Below the pieces are notes generated by a model. The model was not told where the DNA came from, searched no databases, and saw only the letters and a program-made list of their open reading frames with translations. 12,126 bases of DNA, taken from the NCBI GenBank assembly GCA_019693395.1, contig JAAMXP010002996.1, forward strand, positions 1-12,126. Reading direction: 5' to 3'. A program made the position numbers and the translations under genes. Positions 9,001-12,126 of the stretch are shown here, piece after piece (position 1 is the first letter of the stretch; each line of letters begins with the position of its first letter). This DNA is from Ettlia oleoabundans (Eukaryota > Chlorophyta > Chlorophyceae > Chlamydomonadales).

Positions 9001-10427
9001 TTTATATACGGGAGGTTAATCTTCCTGAGCAATAGGCGGCCCGACTGATGCGTATACAACAGCGTTGCGCTGCCCAGCCAGCATGTCCGAGTTTGAGAGG
9101 CCCTGGGGCGTGTCCCGACTCACCATATGGCCACCGATGCGTACTGGAATATGAAGAATGGGTGGATCATCTCCTCCGCCATCAGTACCGCCACGCTCTT
9201 CACCGGAATCACCAGCTCATTGGCGCCATACAGCACGCGCCGCTCGCTGCGGTCAAATTCGTCCAGCAACTGGCCTGCAGACGGCCAGCAACCCGCCAGC
9301 ACAGCGCAGCAAAGACATGAAAAATTCTAGCAAATGTTGGGCAAGTACCCCGGCTAGGCAGCCAGTCAAAGAAGGGCAGCCTGAACATCCACACTCAACC
9401 GCGCTGGAGCAGGAGCTACCCAGATGTGCCCACCAGAAAGACATGAGGTGACATTCCGCGTACCATATGCGGCCCATTAAACAGCTATTCTCATGCACAC
9501 CCACCGACGCTATACATCAGCCCACCCAAGTACGCACCCTTGATGTTCCGGCTTCCAGCCACTGAGTGCAGCGTGGTTGCAAAGTCATCTGGCATGGCCG
9601 GCACTGGCAAGAAGGTGTCCTGGCCATGGAGGTAGAGGTAGCGCCCGCATCGGTACTCCAACAGCCGGTCGTAGCCATCGCCGCCTTTGAGCGGCGCGGT
9701 GATGGCAACCATGGGCGAGGCCGCGGGCGATTCATCCTCGGTCAGCATGTGGTGGCTGGCGGCTACCAGTGAAGTGGAATTGTTGGCCTGGATGTTGATG
9801 CTGTTGAAACTGGCCATCTTCCGAACGGGTACCAGGTCCTGCTGCCGGTCCATTAACTGCAATGCGAAGGCAGTACGGGGAAAAGTAAAGGACGAGTTAG
9901 GTGCTTCCTTGCACAAGCGGGATGCAAGGAAACCGCTTCCCATGTATCCCCAGTTGACATCAATAGTCTCCAGGGCAGGGCGGCTGCTCGCTGTTGATAG
10001 ACGTACCGTGACAACCACATACTCGGCCTGGGCCAGCGGGCATGGGACCAGCGTGAGCAGCACCCGCAAGCGCAGGAACCATCGTGACAGCAGGAACAGC
10101 ACGCCGCCCGTCAGCATACACAACACGCAGAACAGGATTTGGCGGTGCAAAGGGCAGTGATACCCCTGGAAGCCTGCAATGTCCTGCATCAATAGGTACA
10201 GCAGCAACACTGGTTTAGCAGAATTAATTGCAGGAGCGCACGGCACCTGAAACAGCACCGCCAAGCGGCAGCCAGCAGCTTGGGCGCCTGGCAGCTGCCC
10301 TGACCTTGTCCGACGCAGGTGTTTCGGTTTCGGCTTGGGCGCTGGAGGAATCCTGCGCCTTGCGGGGCAGCAGCCTCGACTGTTCCGCCAGCTCCAAATG
10401 CCCCGCACCGGGTTGCCGGTTTGCCAT
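3030..10427 (-). CDS. P5B-type P-type ATPase (ATP13A2-like, probable polyamine exporter)
   Basis: Eighteen exons encode a complete 1204-residue protein, close to human ATP13A2 (about 1180). The family uses ATP to move polyamines out of acidic compartments, usually late endosome, lysosome or vacuole. Visible in order: a hydrophobic N-terminal segment (about 55-78) followed by CPLAQAEYVVV, typical of P5 pumps; M1-M2 (about 238-282); A-domain LTGEA (348-352); M4 motif PPALP (476-480), the P5B form rather than the PPELP of P5A; phosphorylation site Asp519 in DKTGTLTE; nucleotide-domain KGSPE (684-688); TGD (779-781); hinge GDGAND (913-918) followed by ALKAAHVGVSLCEAEASVAA; then M5-M10, ending RFWRFTIS. 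The ATG at 10427 has an in-frame TAG ten codons upstream (10455-10457). Oddities are TGEA in place of TGES, and Asn996 where animal pumps have an M6 Asp. Family assignment is firm; polyamine as substrate is inferred from homology. Confidence 0.93.
4280..4345 (-). other. 66-base symmetric exon 15 of the P5B ATPase, with GC-donor introns on both sides
   Basis: This 22-codon exon starts and ends in phase 0. It supplies most of the M5 end, the lumenal turn and M6 (TFGVAVMYSYGG then SVGNYQYLIQ). The intron before it starts with GC (4666) and the intron after it starts with GC (4279). A GT donor four bases further on (GCAA|GTGAGG) would break the frame, which supports the GC choice. Skipping this exon would keep the reading frame but delete the hairpin. 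Confidence 0.75.
8542..8562. repeat. Inverted repeat CATTTGAAC-AAG-GTTCAAATG in P5B intron 5
   Basis: Perfect nine-base arms flank a three-base loop, inside the 246-base intron at 8491-8736. It could fold as a hairpin in the pre-mRNA. No target-site duplication or longer mobile-element ends were seen around it. A repeat of this size is only slightly rarer than chance for the window. Confidence 0.5.
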
Positions 10428-10781
10428 TCGCCCAGCTCGAGATGTTGTGAGACACTAGCTACAATAGCTGAAGAGGCATGAAGTCGCCCGTTGGGTTGCT
10501 GGTGAACGCGGTGGTTGAGACCAGCTCAACGCGATGGCTGACGCTGTCTACCTTGCCGTGCAACCCACCATGCCGCTACGATGTGAATGTCAAAATAGCT
10601 CCGCCCTCCATCATCTTTGCGGCCCTTGACGGTGTACTGCTGTTTGTACCAACTTGCCCTACTCGTGCCTCCAGGGCGTAAAGTGGGTAGCGAAACTGTG
10701 TTCTGCATCCCCGTGACACAACGTGTCTAGCCCAAAAATCGCGGCAACCTAACTTCACTGCAGGCTGGTGGGCTGGCGGTC
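10428..10781. promoter_or_regulatory. Probable bidirectional promoter between the P5B ATPase and NIPA genes
   Basis: These 354 bases separate two divergent start codons and must hold both 5' UTRs and both core promoters unless upstream noncoding exons exist. No clear TATA box is visible in either direction. A small inverted repeat GACAC-AAC-GTGTC lies at 10715-10727, about 55 bases before the NIPA start. In-frame stops at 10455-10457 (minus) and 10728-10730 (plus) close both reading frames here, so neither coding sequence extends in without splicing. Shared regulation is inferred from geometry alone. Confidence 0.55.
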
Positions 10782-12080
10782 ATGGCCGGCCCCTCAGGTA
10801 CGGATGTGGTAAAGGATGGCAGTGTCGTGCAACGGTGCGTCGCGCAAGGTGGGCGCAAAGTGCCGCCGGGCGGCATACCCCACAGCCGTTGCCGCCGCAA
10901 ACGCAGGACACCAGCACACCCACGCGTCTAGCACTGGTGTGTCGGACCAGACCCTTGGGTTGTTGCTGGCCCTTTCCAGCAGCACGTTCATCGGATCCAG
11001 CTTTGTCATAAAAAAGCGTGGCCTGCGCAGAGCCGGGGCCACCGGCGTGCGTGCAGGTGCGCGGCGCTGGTGCACTGAGCAGCACCGACTTGCTGCTGCT
11101 GCTGTTGGTTGCTCTGCTTGAACCGAACATTTGGCTACCAGCTGGTCACTTTGCTGATAGAGCAGTCGTTTCCTTCTTCAGTCTTGCAATGCTGCATTAC
11201 CGCGGGCCCATGCAGGGAGCGGCGGCTTCTCCTACCTGCTAGAGCCGCTGTGGTGGTTGGGCCTGCTTACCATGGCAGTGGGGGAGGTGGCCAACTTTGC
11301 AGCTTACGCCTTTGCCCCCGCCATACTGGTCACACCGCTGGGGGCTCTCAGCATCATTATTAGGTGCATATGATGGCGAGATTTGCTGCAGGGCAGGTCG
11401 CACCAGCAGCAAACGGTATTACTGTTGAACTTGGTTTGGCAGACGGGGTATACATGCTAGACAGCAGGTGCAGGAACTGTGCTGCATGCCCTTGCATCCA
11501 CTGCCGCCTCCTCCTTTTTTCGCTGCCCAACTCACTCTTGCAGTGCCGTGCTGGCCCACTACCTGCTGAACGAGCGGCTTAACGCCTTTGGAGTGGTGGG
11601 CTGCCTGCTTTGCATCTCTGGCAGTTTGGCAATCGTGCTGCACGCTCCCCAAGAGCGGCCCATCACCTCAGTACTGCAAGTCTGGACCCTTGCCATGCAG
11701 CCATGTGAGGCATCAACCATGTGCATCATGTGCATGCCCCACAAGATGCTGCAGCAGTTAGTGCAAGCATGACATGTGAACACCTTGATAACAAGCCTTG
11801 CCATGGGCATGGTATGCTTACTAGTGCCTTTGCCTGGCATGCTTGGGCTGCCATACACTGTGTGCAGTGCATGCTGCTCTGACCCCTGCCCAATTACCAG
11901 GCCTCTTTCAAAAACCTCCAGGATGTTCACTTCCTACGGCCCACCCTGCAGGGTTTCTGCTATACGTGTGCTGTGCGCTGTGCGCCACGTTGTACCTAGT
12001 CCTGGGCGTTAGCCAAGAGGTGCAGGCCAGCAACGTACTGGTCTACGTTGCCATATGCTCAATAGTGGGCTCGCTGTCCG
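10782..12080 (+). CDS. NIPA-type magnesium transporter, N-terminal part; gene continues past the right edge
   Basis: Five exons in compatible phase give 201 codons plus one base of a NIPA (DUF803) protein, a multi-pass carrier related to drug/metabolite transporters and linked to Mg2+ transport in animals. Recognisable blocks: [20 protein letters not shown] (about 26-45), [12 protein letters not shown] (58-69), [20 protein letters not shown] (79-98), LNERL followed by [19 protein letters not shown] (138-143), and [16 protein letters not shown] near the visible end. The family is usually about 330-360 residues, so more than half is present; the coding sequence leaves the window at donor 12081. 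The start at 10782 gives a five-codon first exon. An unspliced start at 10816 reaches the same frame with a longer leader. Family assignment is strong; the Mg2+ role in algae is inferred. Confidence 0.9.
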
Positions 12081-12126
12081 GTGAGGAAAGACAGGGGCAG
12101 AAGAAAGGGGAGGCGGTGTGTTGTGG
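10782..12126 (+). other. Exon-intron structure of the NIPA-type gene
   Basis: Exons: 10782-10797, 10907-11056, 11216-11363, 11544-11704, 11952-12080. Introns: 10798-10906, 11057-11215, 11364-11543, 11705-11951, and 12081 to beyond the right edge. All donors are GT (GTACGG, GTGCGC, GTGCAT, GTGAGG, GTGAGG) and acceptors are CAG. Lengths 16, 150, 148, 161 and 129 keep phase throughout. Junctions restore family sequence, for example [16 protein letters not shown] across exons 2 and 3. The junction at exons 4 and 5 creates Trp159 in TLAMQPWFLLY. Exon 1 is the least certain, because an alternative start exists at 10816. Confidence 0.75.

Larger units (their letters stand above)
3030..10427 (-). other. 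Exon-intron structure of the P5B ATPase gene (18 exons)
   Basis: Exons in transcript order: 10427-10305, 10183-10007, 9856-9538, 9274-9124, 8872-8737, 8490-8384, 8218-8071, 7863-7643, 7348-7135, 6855-6690, 6487-6167, 5951-5821, 5599-5240, 5032-4667, 4345-4280, 4083-3934, 3705-3471, 3253-3030 (stop TAA at 3030-3032). Total 3615 bases, exactly 1205 codons with stop. Seventeen introns run 121-321 bases and contain no other gene I can support. Fourteen donors are GT. Introns 12 (donor at 5820), 14 (4666) and 15 (4279) begin with GC in the context CAG|GCAAG. Every junction is consistent in phase and gives continuous family-like protein. No transcript data were available. Confidence 0.85.

Noticed and set aside
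10189..10455. 88-codon minus-strand frame starting at 10455
   Set aside because: It begins with GTG, not ATG, and reads out of frame with exon 1 across intron 1.
10715..10727. Inverted repeat GACAC-AAC-GTGTC as a specific operator
   Set aside because: Five-base arms are common by chance; it is mentioned only as part of the shared upstream region.

Overview
The window looks like nuclear DNA of a green alga (chlorophyte). It is GC-rich, its genes are cut into short exons by GT-AG and GC-AG introns of about 100-360 bases, and a TGTAA polyadenylation signal follows one stop codon. No species can be named from the sequence alone. No rRNA, tRNA, CRISPR array or transposon was recognised. Long frames on the opposite strands are shadows of exons or read through introns.

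Three membrane-transporter genes account for nearly all of it. (1) Bases 1-2409, minus strand: the 5' six exons (290 codons) of an ABCC/MRP-type ABC transporter without a TMD0 domain. The gene runs off the left edge, and its nucleotide-binding domains are not in view. (2) Bases 3030-10427, minus strand: a complete P5B-type P-type ATPase (ATP13A2-like, the polyamine-exporter family). I rebuilt it as 18 exons and 1204 residues; every splice phase agrees and all P-type core motifs are present. (3) Bases 10782-12080, plus strand: the 5' five exons (201 codons plus one base) of a NIPA-type magnesium transporter, running off the right edge.

Layout: the P5B ATPase and NIPA genes are head to head, with 354 bases between their start codons, so they may share a bidirectional promoter. 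The ABCC gene lies downstream of the P5B ATPase on the same strand. The 620 bases between the P5B stop and the ABCC start hold the P5B 3' UTR and the ABCC promoter.

The most interesting points are in the P5B gene. Three of its 17 introns appear to start with GC rather than GT. Two of these follow exons 14 and 15, bracketing a 66-base in-frame exon that encodes most of the M5-M6 membrane hairpin, where polyamine is bound in the animal homologue. In that exon one of two acidic M6 residues is replaced by Asn. I found no clearly new multi-gene system; the genes are recognisable families in an unusual arrangement.
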